DNA from: Campanula takesimana
Taxonomy: Eukaryota > Streptophyta > Magnoliopsida > Asterales > Campanulaceae
DNA: 64,000 nt
Direction: 5' to 3'
Assembly: GCA_026119855.1 (NCBI GenBank)
Contig: JAOWBW010000486.1
Location: forward strand, 310,001 to 374,000
Of the stretch, positions 55,917 through 64,000 are shown one piece after another. Made by a program: the position numbers and the translations under genes. Under the pieces are notes generated by a model. It saw only the letters and a list, made by a program, of their open reading frames with translations, had not been told where the DNA came from and did not search any database. Within the stretch, counting starts at the first letter, position 1; every line of letters begins with the position of its first letter.

Positions 55917-56544
55917 GTATGAGAGTCGAGCGTGGCACTTTATGACCGAAGGGATTTAAAGAAAGTCTAATAAAATTTTGAAAAAAAAATCATCATCCGC
56001 AAAGTTAAAAGGAATCCCTTTAACACACACAAATTTGGCCAACTCTTTCCTATAAAAGAAAATTATTAAATTTAAATAATATTGAAGACGTACCTTGGGC
56101 TTGATCGGTTGGATTGAATTGTAAATGAGATTGATCACTCTCAATCCCAAGTTTTTCAGGATGTTTTGATGACATGTGCGCGTTCATTGACCCTTACCCT
56201 CCACCTTTTTTAAAGTCGTACGATTTTGGACAATAGTTGCGTTGCGCTTTGAAATGGATATGGTCATCGGCGCGAACTTGTATTTTTTTGAAATGGATCG
56301 TAAAAATGTCGGATCTAGATTCTCGTGGTTGACGTTGTTGTGCTTGTCCGCGACTCCGACCACCTCTTCCCTCCCCACGAGCTCGGCCTCGACCGCCTCT
56401 ACCACTTTGACTTTAAACAACATTTTCTTCAACATGTTGCTCATTTTCATTTTGAACAAAGGGTTGGTAAAAAAATTCATCAAATTCTTGGTTTTGGGAG
56501 GTAGAATCAACATGAGACTTGCCAAGATTTCGAGATCAAGCCAT
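55917..56544 (-). pseudogene. hAT transposase, N-terminal part with degenerate BED zinc finger
   Basis: Start at the Met at 56542-56544, followed at once by a stop (MA then TGA). The frame reads QNQEFDEFFYQPF, then an Arg/Gly-rich stretch SGRGGRGRARGEGRGG, then a BED-type finger: HFKA, NYCPKSYDFKKGGG, GSMNAHMSSKHPEKLG. The first Cys of the finger appears as Arg. After an indel near 56090 the frame resumes with KELAKFVCVKGIPFNFADD, typical of the region after the finger in plant hAT transposases, and reaches the ATCGC duplication where TAT-4 inserted. At least four stops or shifts. Confidence 0.75.
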
Positions 56545-56559
56545 TTTTTTAGAAGAATG

Positions 56560-56830
56560 AAACAAAATCGTCAAAAAACTAACTGTAAATCTGGAAAAAC
56601 TGACTGAAATCTAAAAATTTAACTGAAAAATGTTAAAAAACTGACTGGACACTGGAATAAACTGAATGAAAACCAAAAAACTGACTGGAACCGTTAAAAA
56701 AGTGACTGGAAATCTGGAAAAAAGTGACTGAAAACTGACAAATTAACTGGAACCGTTAAAAAACTGACTGGAAATCTGAAAATAACTGACTGGAATCTGG
56801 AAACTAACTGGAATTCGTTAAATATTTGAT
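56560..56830 (-). repeat. Short repeats AACTGACTGGAA in the hAT leader
   Basis: At least ten irregularly spaced copies of AACTGACTGGA / CTGGAAATCTG words between the start codon and the TATA-like site. hAT elements such as Ac are known to have clustered short motifs near their ends that bind transposase; whether these do is inference. Confidence 0.65.
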
Positions 56831-56943
56831 TGGAAAATTATGGAGAGTGTGGAATTTCAGAATGGAGTCTTTGGAGAGTAGAGAGAGAAATATAGAGAGA
56901 AGTAAGGTAGAATTGTGGAAATCAAATGGGAGGAGGGAGGGGA

Positions 56944-56951
56944 TATTTATA
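56944..56951 (-). promoter_or_regulatory. Possible TATA box of the hAT gene
   Basis: Minus strand TATAAATA, about 400 bp upstream of the start codon, next to a purine-rich AGAGAGAGAAATA stretch. Confidence 0.4.
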
Positions 56952-57034
56952 GTTTCAAAAAACTGAAAAAAAAAACATTTTTTTTTTTAATTTTCTGCAC
57001 CTCTAGCTGTTTTTGGTCAGAAAACTAACGGCTA

Positions 57035-57808
57035 ATGAGCACGAAGACATAGAAATCATGGACCAAGTCCATTAAGGAGTATGTGAAACCCACATGAATG
57101 GCAACATGCTAGCAAAGAAAGTTATCCGACTAGGGTATTATTGGGCCACAATGGAAGTCGACTGGGCCGACATGGTTAAGAAATGCCACAAGTGTCAGAT
57201 ACATGCTAACTTACAACACGAAACCACCGTCCGTGTTATACCCAATGACATCCCCTTGGCCATTCTCTACATGGGGAATAGATGTCATCGGCAAGGTCTC
57301 ACCGATAGGTCACAATGGACACTCGTTCGTATTGGTCGCCATAGACTACTTCACCAAATGGATCGAAGCTCAATCCTACAAAGTCTTAAATGCCAAGAAG
57401 GTGGTTGAGTTCATTAAGACCAACATCATATGCCGATATGGGGTACCTCATGAGATGATATCCGATAATGGCACACACTTTGAGAAAGAATGTGACCAAC
57501 TACTCGCAGATTACAACATAGAAAGACATCGGTCATCACCGTACCGACCACAAACCAATGGAGCAGTCGAAGCTGCTAACAAAACCATAGAGACCATCAT
57601 CAGAAAAATGGCTAAGACCGGCAGAGACTGGCCCGAGAAGCTACCTTTTGCACTCTGGGGCTACCGTACCTCAATCCGTACCGCCACCGGTGAAACTCCA
57701 TACGACCTAGCCTATGGGATGAAAGCAGTGTTACCAATCGAATTGGAAGTACCTTTGCTAAGGGTTATCCTAGAAAATCAAGTAAATGAAGTCACATGGA
57801 CAAGCTGA
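57035..57808 (+). pseudogene. TAT-5, Tat integrase fragment
   Basis: A plus-strand integrase piece with an HHCC finger (ETHMNGNMLAKK, CHKCQIHANLQH), a frameshift near 57230, then an open frame (57203-57808). All three core acidic residues are kept: Asp in WGIDVIGKV, Asp in MISDNGTHFEKE, Glu in QTNGAVEAANKTI. It ends in ELEVPLLRVILENQVNEV. It is closely related to TAT-1 integrase. RT and RNase H are missing upstream: the fragment starts abruptly beside the hAT element. Confidence 0.85.
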
Positions 57809-57959
57809 AGAAGTACTACTCATAGCTCCGTCCCCTAGTTAAAAAAATATAATAAAAAGAGCACGAGAAAAGAAGCCCGCTAGATTGAAAACCTGAAAGG
57901 GCGGTCTGGGCAAAAATCAGGGTGTGCACATAAAAAAAAAGAAGAAGAATAGGGGACTA
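57809..57959 (+). other. Post-integrase region of TAT-5 with conserved hairpin
   Basis: 57876-57912 carries GCCCGCTAGATTGAAAACC, then GAAAGGGCGGTCT and, further on, AGGGTG and CACA with an A run. This is the same as the reverse complement of 32528-32600 in TAT-1 over about 70 bp. Confidence 0.65.
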
Positions 57960-57992
57960 TCTCGTACGAGACATCCTGTCTCGTACGAGACA
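57960..57992. repeat. Two CpG palindromes
   Basis: TCTCGTACGAGA (57960-57971) and TGTCTCGTACGAGACA (57977-57992) are perfect palindromes of 12 and 16 bp, 5 bases apart. They share the same 12-bp core. Confidence 0.95.
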
Positions 57993-58054
57993 AGTCATAC
58001 AATCAGTAACAACAAACATTTTCTCTTTCTTGTTGGGACATCATCAAAACTGAT

Positions 58055-59240
58055 CTTCATCGCGCTATAAAGGAGTTCTTTGCTGGTTTTGAAATGCCTC
58101 GATCTTGGACTAGTACGTTAATTGTTACTCTTCCCAAGATTGAGTCTCCTAATTCTTTCTCGGATCTCCGTCCCATTAGTCTTTGTAATTTCTCCAACAA
58201 GATAATTACTAAATTATTTACTATTCGTCTGGGACAGATTTTACCTCGGATTATTTCTCCTAATCAGAGTGGATTTGTCAAGGGTAGAGTGATCCATGAA
58301 AATATTCTCTTGGCTCAAGAAATGATGCATTCTATTACCAAGAAAGTCCGTGGGTCTAATATTGCTATTAAGTTGGACATGGCCAAAGCGTATGATAGAA
58401 TTTCTTGGGTCTCCTTGATTAAAGTTCTCAAGAAATTTGGTTTTGCTATTGAATGGGTCGATATGGTATATCGCTGCATTTCAGGATGTTGGTTTTCTAT
58501 TTTACTAAATGGAGAAAGTTGTGGTTTCTTTAAGTCTTCTAGAGGGTTACGTCAAGGTGATCCGTTATCCCCTAGCTTATTCATTATTGCAGCTGAAATT
58601 CTCAGCCGTGGCCTTAATTTTCTTCATGAAAGCCAGCCTCGTTTTCGATACAAAACACATCCTCACACTCCTATTGTTTCTCATCTCTTCTATGCGGACG
58701 ACATTATCATATTGTGCAATGGAGCGCAGGATTCTCTTCACCAACACATGTCTTGTTTGGAGAAATATCAATCTTTTTCGGGTCAATTGGTTAGCATTGG
58801 AAAATCATGTTTTGTAACCGGGAAATTTGATGAGGCCAAAGATGCTGCTATTATGGCTGCCACGGGGTTTCAAAAGAAGGACCTTCCTTTATCCTATTTG
58901 GGATGTCCTCTCTATGTGGGCAGGAAGACTCAAACGTTGTTTGATCCTTTGCTTCGGAAGATGGAATCTCGTCTGGTTTCATGGCAAGGAAAGTTGCTTT
59001 AGTATGGTGCTAAGGTAACACTTATTAAATCATGTCTTCAATCTATTCCTTTGTATTATATGTCCGTTCTTGAGCCTCCCAAAGGTGTTATAACAGCCAT
59101 GCAACGTATGATCATGAATTTCTTTTGGAGTGGTATTAATGGGCATCATAAATGTCATTGGATTGGTTGGGATCGGGTTAGTAAGCCTCAAGATGAAGGA
59201 GGTCTTGGTATCAGAAATTTGAAGACATAAGTACGTCTTT
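58055..59240 (+). pseudogene. LINE-c reverse transcriptase
   Basis: Reads FRPISLCN-type LRPISLCNFSNKIITK, QSGFVKGRVIHENIL, IKLDMAKAYDRISW, GLRQGDPLSPSLFIIAAE and the catalytic SHLFYADDIIIL. A stop (TAG) at 59000-59002 interrupts SWQGKLL/YGAKVTLIKS; the same frame continues to about 59230 with FFWSGINGHHKCHWIGWD. This is the RT of a non-LTR element, which copies RNA directly at the nicked target. Confidence 0.9.
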
Positions 59241-59244
59241 TGCC

Positions 59245-60929
59245 ATGAAACTATGGTGGCGGCTCCGTGGGTCTGCTTCGTTATGGTCTTCTTTTATGCT
59301 CGGCAAATATTGTTTTGAAATACATCCAATGGATGCCGTGATTACAAGTTTTGCTTCTCATGTTTGGAGAAGAATGATTAGTGTTAAAGACTTCATGGAA
59401 GATCGTATTGGTTGGAGGGTTGGGCAAGGTCTTATTTCTATCCATGAGAAATGGCTGGATGGTATTCCTCCTAGCCTCCCCCATGATCATGTTGAAATTT
59501 CAACCTTGTTTGAAAATTCTCATCCTCGGCATGCCCACATTCAAGATTCTTTTGGACAGCCTCTGCTCTCTTTAATTTTGGAGCAACAGATTTTGCTTAG
59601 TGGGGTGGAAGATACGATTATTTGGAAGCCTTCGACCTCGAGAAAGTTTACAACCAATTCTGCTTGGCGTGAATGTCGTCAAAGGCAAGTTACTCACATG
59701 GTTTTCAAAAATATTTGGCATAAACACCTTCCTATCATGATGTCTATCCTTCTTTGGAGAGCTTTAAATCGGGGGCTTCCTACGGATGACAACATCCAAA
59801 AACGAGGTATTCAATTGGTTTCGAAGTGTTTTTGTTGTGCTACTCCTCATTATGAATCTCTTGACCATAATTTTGTGTTTGGAGAGTTGGCTAGAGCAGC
59901 ATGGTCTCATTTTGGTAATCTTCTTGGTAAATCACTTCAAATGGGAAATTTTAGACAGCTTCTTTGCTCGTGGTGGTCTAAAATTCCTAGGGGCTCAAGC
60001 ATGTTTTCAAAATGGCTCTTTCATATTCTTCCCGGGGTTATATGCTGGACTTTGTGGTGTCACCGGAACAAATGGTTTTTTGAAGGAATCAAACCTCTCC
60101 TTCACACTTTAATCTCCTCTACTATTCAACAAGTGATCGATATCCTCAAAGCTTTCAAGCTGTCGTTTGCTAGTTCTGAATCTCACTTGGCCCAAGTCTT
60201 TTCTATTAGCACAGTGTTCCCTCGGCCTAATGTTATTCGATTAGTCACTTGGTCTAAACCGGCTCATGGTATACATAAATTAAATACGGATGGTGTGTCT
60301 AGAGGGAACCCGGGTATAGCCTCGGGTGGTGGTATTTTCTGTAACTCTCATGGGGACTTCATGTTTGCATTTGGCAAGTTTTATGGGGTTAAAACCAATA
60401 TTGGGCTGAGGCTAGGGCTGCTCTTAATGGTCTTCTTTATGCTCAGGAATTTGGTATTGCTAATGTTTGGTTAGAGGTGGATTCGGAGGTTCTAATGAAA
60501 ATCATCACAAAGGTGTATCATATTCCGTGGGACATACAATATTTTATTCAAAGGATCCATTATATTATGAGTTTTATTCACGTTCGAGTTACTCACATCT
60601 TGAGGCATGGTAATCATATTGCTGATGGGTTGGCAAATGAAGCGGCTGATCAAAAAACTAATCTTGTATGGTATCATCAATCTACTCTCCTCCTTTATGT
60701 CGTGGAGCTTACACTCTGGACAAGGATGGATTTCCATCCATTCAGACCTGATTGGCTTAGTTCTATGGCTAGATATCTTTTTAGACTTCTCTCTATGGTT
60801 TGTAGGATCCCTTCCCTTTATTGTAGAGGGCCTTACGATTTGTGTAAGTCCTCCCCCCTAGTTTTCGTTTTCCCGGTGGTTGAGGTTGTCATGTCCCCCA
60901 CCTTGTTTGTATGCATTTTCTTTAATTAA
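59245..60929 (+). pseudogene. LINE-c zinc-binding and RNase H domains
   Basis: After a frame change at about 59240 the sequence reads WWRLRGSASLWSSFMLGKY, the zinc-binding RT tail (KNIWHKHLPIMMSILLWRAL, CFCCATPHYESLDH) and RNase H (HKLNTDGVSRGNPG). A missing base near 60395 shifts the frame; the remainder (from about 60400 and 60477) gives VDSEVLMKI and GNHIADGLANEAA. All four RNase H acidic positions can be found, in two frames. Confidence 0.85.
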
Positions 60930-61040
60930 TAAAATCAAGGGAGGTACCGTCCTCTTTTCGCCAAAAAAAATAATAATAAAAAATCGGTCATCAACAATGA
61001 TAATCAAACTGCTAAGCTACCTGTTGCACCTATAGCGGCG

Positions 61041-62479
61041 ATGAACCCTAACCCTAATATTATTCCGCCGTCTTCTTCTAACCCTAATGGTCCTCTCGCT
61101 AACCCGAATCCTGGTCATGATAAACCTCCATCTTTTGCAAGTCTGTTTACACAGCCCCAAAATCAACCATCCTCTCCGCTTTCTTCTATCCCTACCTCAA
61201 CCCATAAAGGTACGCCATCTATCAAACTTTCAAAGGACCATATTAATGCCTTTTCAAAGCCTTTTAAGTGGACGCTTGTCGGAAAATTCCAATATGGCAG
61301 ACCATCAATGGAGGATTCTCGAATTGCGTTTGCAAAATTTCAATTGAAAGGTTCTTATAAACTTGGCCACCTTGACGCAAAGCACATGCTGATCCAGTTA
61401 TCGTCAGAAGCTGATTATCAAAGGTTATGGATGAAGGAAGTATGGTATGTCTCTCGGTTTCCAATGAAAACCCTTGCGTGGTCACCGGCTTGGCGGCCTG
61501 AACATGAATCCCCTATCGCTCCGGTTTGGGTTGGGCTTCCAGGTTTACCCGTTCATTTGTTTAACAAGCTGTTCTTGTTCTCTTTTGCTAAACTGATAGG
61601 TACCCCTCTGTCTCTGGACAAAGCTACCTCGGAATTCACTAGACCTAGTCTAGCGAAAGTGTTAATTCAAGTTGATGTGTCCAAAAAACTGCCTCATGAA
61701 TTATATATTGACTTTGGCGATTCTATGGCTAGTTTTTATAAAAAAAAATTGAGTATGATAATTTGCCCAAATATTGTAAACATTGTTCTATGCTGGGTCA
61801 TGATTTGCCTTCTTGTAAGAGAGCTAATCCTAATGTTGGTCAGCAATCTTCTGAGGCCAAAAAAACTAAGGGGGCGGGTCAGAATAATGACAAGAAGAAC
61901 GAGGATGTCTCAAAATCAAATCCAAAGGAAAATGTCATGGCTGATCCTAAGGTTACTACGGTAGAACTGCAGGGATCTCATGTGCAGCAAGAAGGTGCAA
62001 ACTGGATTCCTAAACTTTCCAAACGTGGCCAGACTCTCCCAGAATCAGTAAACAAAGTGTTAGAACAGGCTTGCAAGGAGGCGTTGCAAGTTAATTCAAA
62101 GGCTGTGCAAATAAATGATGATATTCCGCCTTTGAAGGAAACCCAAGTTATTGAAAATACTGTCATGCAGAATGTGGCAGCACACCAAGAGAAAGAACAA
62201 GTTATTGACACTGGTTCTCCAACAACTGAGGTTAACAGTAGTAAGGATGGTTCTCAGATTGATTGCCTCAATTTGTCCCCTCGAGCTCCTCCAACTATGG
62301 CTACCTTTGTCACTAATTGGCAGGTTCAACACCCTTCTCTATGCAGGAAAATACAAGATGTGATTTTGATGGTTTTATTGAAGTACATTCAAGGAAAAAC
62401 CGTAGCAAATCAGTCTCCCCTCCTTCCTAACTCTTTTGAGTTTATGTTTTGTTATCTTTGCTTCGTTTCCCAATGGTAG
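61041..62479 (+). pseudogene. LINE-d ORF1, nucleic-acid-binding protein
   Basis: Pro/Asn-rich start (MNPNPNIIPPSSSNPN), a DUF4283-type domain (FKWTLVGKFQYGRPSMEDSR, AWRPEHESPIAPVWVGLPGL, NKLFLFSFAKLIGTPLSLDKAT), then a CCHC knuckle CKHCSMLGHDLPSC and an acidic/Lys-rich tail. The eight-A run at about 61740 shifts the frame between the two domains; bases 61763-62479 carry the second half. It would coat LINE RNA. Its stop TAG (62477-62479) overlaps the ORF2 start. Confidence 0.85.
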
Positions 62480-64000
62480 CTGTTTTATGTTGGAATTTTT
62501 GTGGTCTTGCAAATGCAGCCACGATTAGAAGAATTAAAAAGCTTTTTAGTATACATGGTGCTTCGGCAAATGCAATCTTTTAGCCAAAACAGCATGCTTC
62601 TCATTTGCAGTCTGTTGTTCATAAGCTCAATTGCATTGATGGTATGTCTAATGGTGGAGGCAGAATTTGGTTTCTATGGAAACATGGTTTTACTTGTCAG
62701 ATTATGCATGATAGTTCGCAGGCGCTCACAATTCAAGTGTCGCATGCGTTCTGGCCTGCTCCTATTCTTGTTAATTGTGTGCATGGTCTTTGCAACAAAT
62801 ATGATAGGCGAGCTTTATGGGATGAGCTGATTGCTATTAGTGAGACTCCTCTTGCATGGATGGATATGGGTGATTTTAATGCAGTCTTGGATCAATCTGA
62901 TAAGCTTGGAGGCTGTGCAGTTACTCAGAAAAAGGTTGCTGAATTTTCTGATACTATTCAGGTTTCTTCTCTTATTGATGCTGGTTATGTGGGTTCAAAA
63001 TATACCTGGTGGAACAAGCGTCTTGGAAGAAATTCTATTAAGCAGCATCTTGATAGAGTTTTTTTATAATGAACAATGGCTGCATTCGTTTCATAGTACT
63101 TATGTCCAGCACTTAAATAGAACCTGCTCTGATCATGCGCCTCTTATGATATCGATTCGAGTTAATGCAGAAATTTGTAGAGGATCTTTCCGGTTTATTA
63201 ATGCATGGACAAAGCATCCTTCTTTCTTGGAAGTAGTTCGGAAGTCGTGGGTTGACTGGATTGATGGTCGGCCAATGGTCGCTTTTGGTAAGAAATTAGC
63301 TCGGCTTCGGAAAGTTCTGTCTATCTGGAACAAGGATATTTTTGGTCGAATTGATCAACAACAAGTTAGAAATACTGAAGATGACGTGTTAGTCAAGGAA
63401 AATGCCCTAGATATGGATCCTTCGGAAGAGAATCGGGCTGCCCTTAGTCTGGCTCAAGCAAATTTGTGTCACACGATGTTATTAGAGGAATCTTTTTGGA
63501 GGCAAAAAGATAACGTTAAATGGCTCAAAGAGGGTGATAAAAATACAAAGTTCTTTCATGCTTACGTCAAGAAGAAAAGACAAAGGCTTTTTATTCATCG
63601 TATTCGGGATAGAAATGGTAATATGCTCCTTGTTAAGGAGGACATTCAATGGGAGGCGATTGATTTCTACAAAGACCAACTCACGGCTGAAATTGTTGAT
63701 ATCCACCCTAATACGCATGATGATCTGCTTAATCTATGTCCTGCCTTGGTCACGGAGGAGGAAAATGCTTCTCTTATAGCTCCGCCTACTATCGATGAAG
63801 TTTATGAGGTTGTTAATTGTATGAATGGGCAAAGTGCGGCAAGACCCGATGGCTTTAATGGTATGTTTTACACTTTCTGCTGGGATATTATTAAGGAGGA
63901 TCTTTTCAGAGATATAAAGGAATTCTTTGCTGGCTTTGAAATGCCTAGATCATGGACTAGCACGTTAATTGTTACTCTTCCTAAGATTGAGGTTCCTAAT
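62473..64000 (+). pseudogene. LINE-d ORF2 (endonuclease and start of RT), incomplete at window end
   Basis: ATG at 62473 sits in ATGGTAG, overlapping the ORF1 stop. Endonuclease: CWNFCGLANA, a TAG at 62581, then GRIWFLWKHGF, DMGDFNAVLDQSDK and, after a one-base shift near 63065, CSDHAPLMISI. After that the frame is open for more than 900 bp to the window end: WLKEGDKNTKFFHAYVKKK and the RT entry EMPRSWTSTLIVTLPKIE. The GDFN and SDH boxes mark an APE-type endonuclease that nicks target DNA. Confidence 0.85.

Larger units (their letters stand above)
42557..57005 (-). mobile_element. HAT-1, degenerate hAT DNA transposon, split by TAT-4
   Basis: A minus-strand transposase gene with N-terminal part at 55917-56544 and C-terminal part at 42888-44527, plus 3' and 5' untranslated regions. 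I could not find matching terminal inverted repeats or an 8-bp duplication. The right end near 57005 (minus strand TAGAGGTGCAGAAAA) is only a candidate, and the left end is placed where TAT-1 LTR homology stops. Confidence 0.6.
58025..60970 (+). mobile_element. LINE-c, 5'-truncated L1-type LINE
   Basis: About 2.9 kb of ORF2 plus 3' end. Its start aligns to the ORF2 segment at 63880 of LINE-d, so everything upstream was lost. It ends with GGGAGGTACCGTCCTC, TTTTCGCC and A-rich TAATAATAA. No clear target duplication found. Confidence 0.9.
60985..64000 (+). mobile_element. LINE-d, L1-type LINE, continues past the window
   Basis: Starts just after the tail of LINE-c, with a short 5' region, ORF1 (61041-62479) and ORF2 from 62473. 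It is the only LINE here with a 5' end. Its ORF2 overlaps LINE-c sequence at 63880-64000 with clear similarity, so both belong to one family. Confidence 0.85.

Noticed and set aside
56050..56093. A 44-bp GT...AG intron in the hAT N-terminal region
   Set aside because: Too short for a plant intron, and the sequence on both sides reads as transposase with an indel, so a frameshift is more likely.

Overview
The window looks like a piece of a large, transposon-saturated flowering-plant nuclear genome. I find no convincing host gene, rRNA or tRNA gene. Almost every recognisable sequence belongs to nested mobile elements of types typical of plants: Ty3/gypsy Tat (Ogre-like) and Tekay (chromovirus) LTR retrotransposons, Ty1/copia, a hAT DNA transposon, L1-type LINEs carrying an RNase H domain, and a tRNA-derived SINE. 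The species cannot be decided from the sequence.

Layout. Bases 1-3982 hold a broken copia element on the minus strand, with a Tat-type LTR fragment inside its reverse transcriptase. Bases 3983-5105 are an unassigned spacer. Bases 5106-42556 are one Tat element on the minus strand (TAT-1; about 12.8 kb once later insertions are subtracted). It is spread over 37 kb by four insertions: TAT-2 (5432-10090) in its 3' LTR, TAT-3 (13089-22334) and the Tekay element TEK-1 (22704-32295) in an antisense gene of its 3' region, and a LINE (34865-35993) between its reverse transcriptase and RNase H. Each insertion is framed by matching or near-matching target-site duplications. Reading inward from its 5' LTR (41629-42556), TAT-1 runs tRNA-Arg-type primer site, gag-protease, RT, RNase H plus archaeal-type RNase H, integrase, conserved hairpins, an antisense plant-mobile-domain-like ORF, a tandem array, and the 3' LTR.

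From 42557 to about 57005 lies a degenerate hAT transposase gene (minus strand). It is split by an 11.4-kb gag-only Tat-like element (TAT-4, 44528-55911) with the duplication ATCGC on each side. A plus-strand Tat integrase fragment (57035-57808) follows, then two same-strand LINE copies: one 5'-truncated (about 58025-60970) and one beginning near 60985 that runs off the window end with ORF1 and most of the ORF2 N-terminal half.

The most interesting signals are: (i) the antisense ORF of TAT-1, whose reading frame continues across two nested retrotransposons; (ii) tandem arrays at the equivalent 3' position of three Tat elements, including one in which a conserved hairpin has been amplified; (iii) CpG-rich palindromes repeated in the LTRs of unrelated families; and (iv) a 3'-end module shared by the LINEs and the hAT gene. 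All coding regions carry stops, frameshifts or lost catalytic residues except gag of TAT-4, the RNase H domain of LINE-a and the open part of the last LINE.
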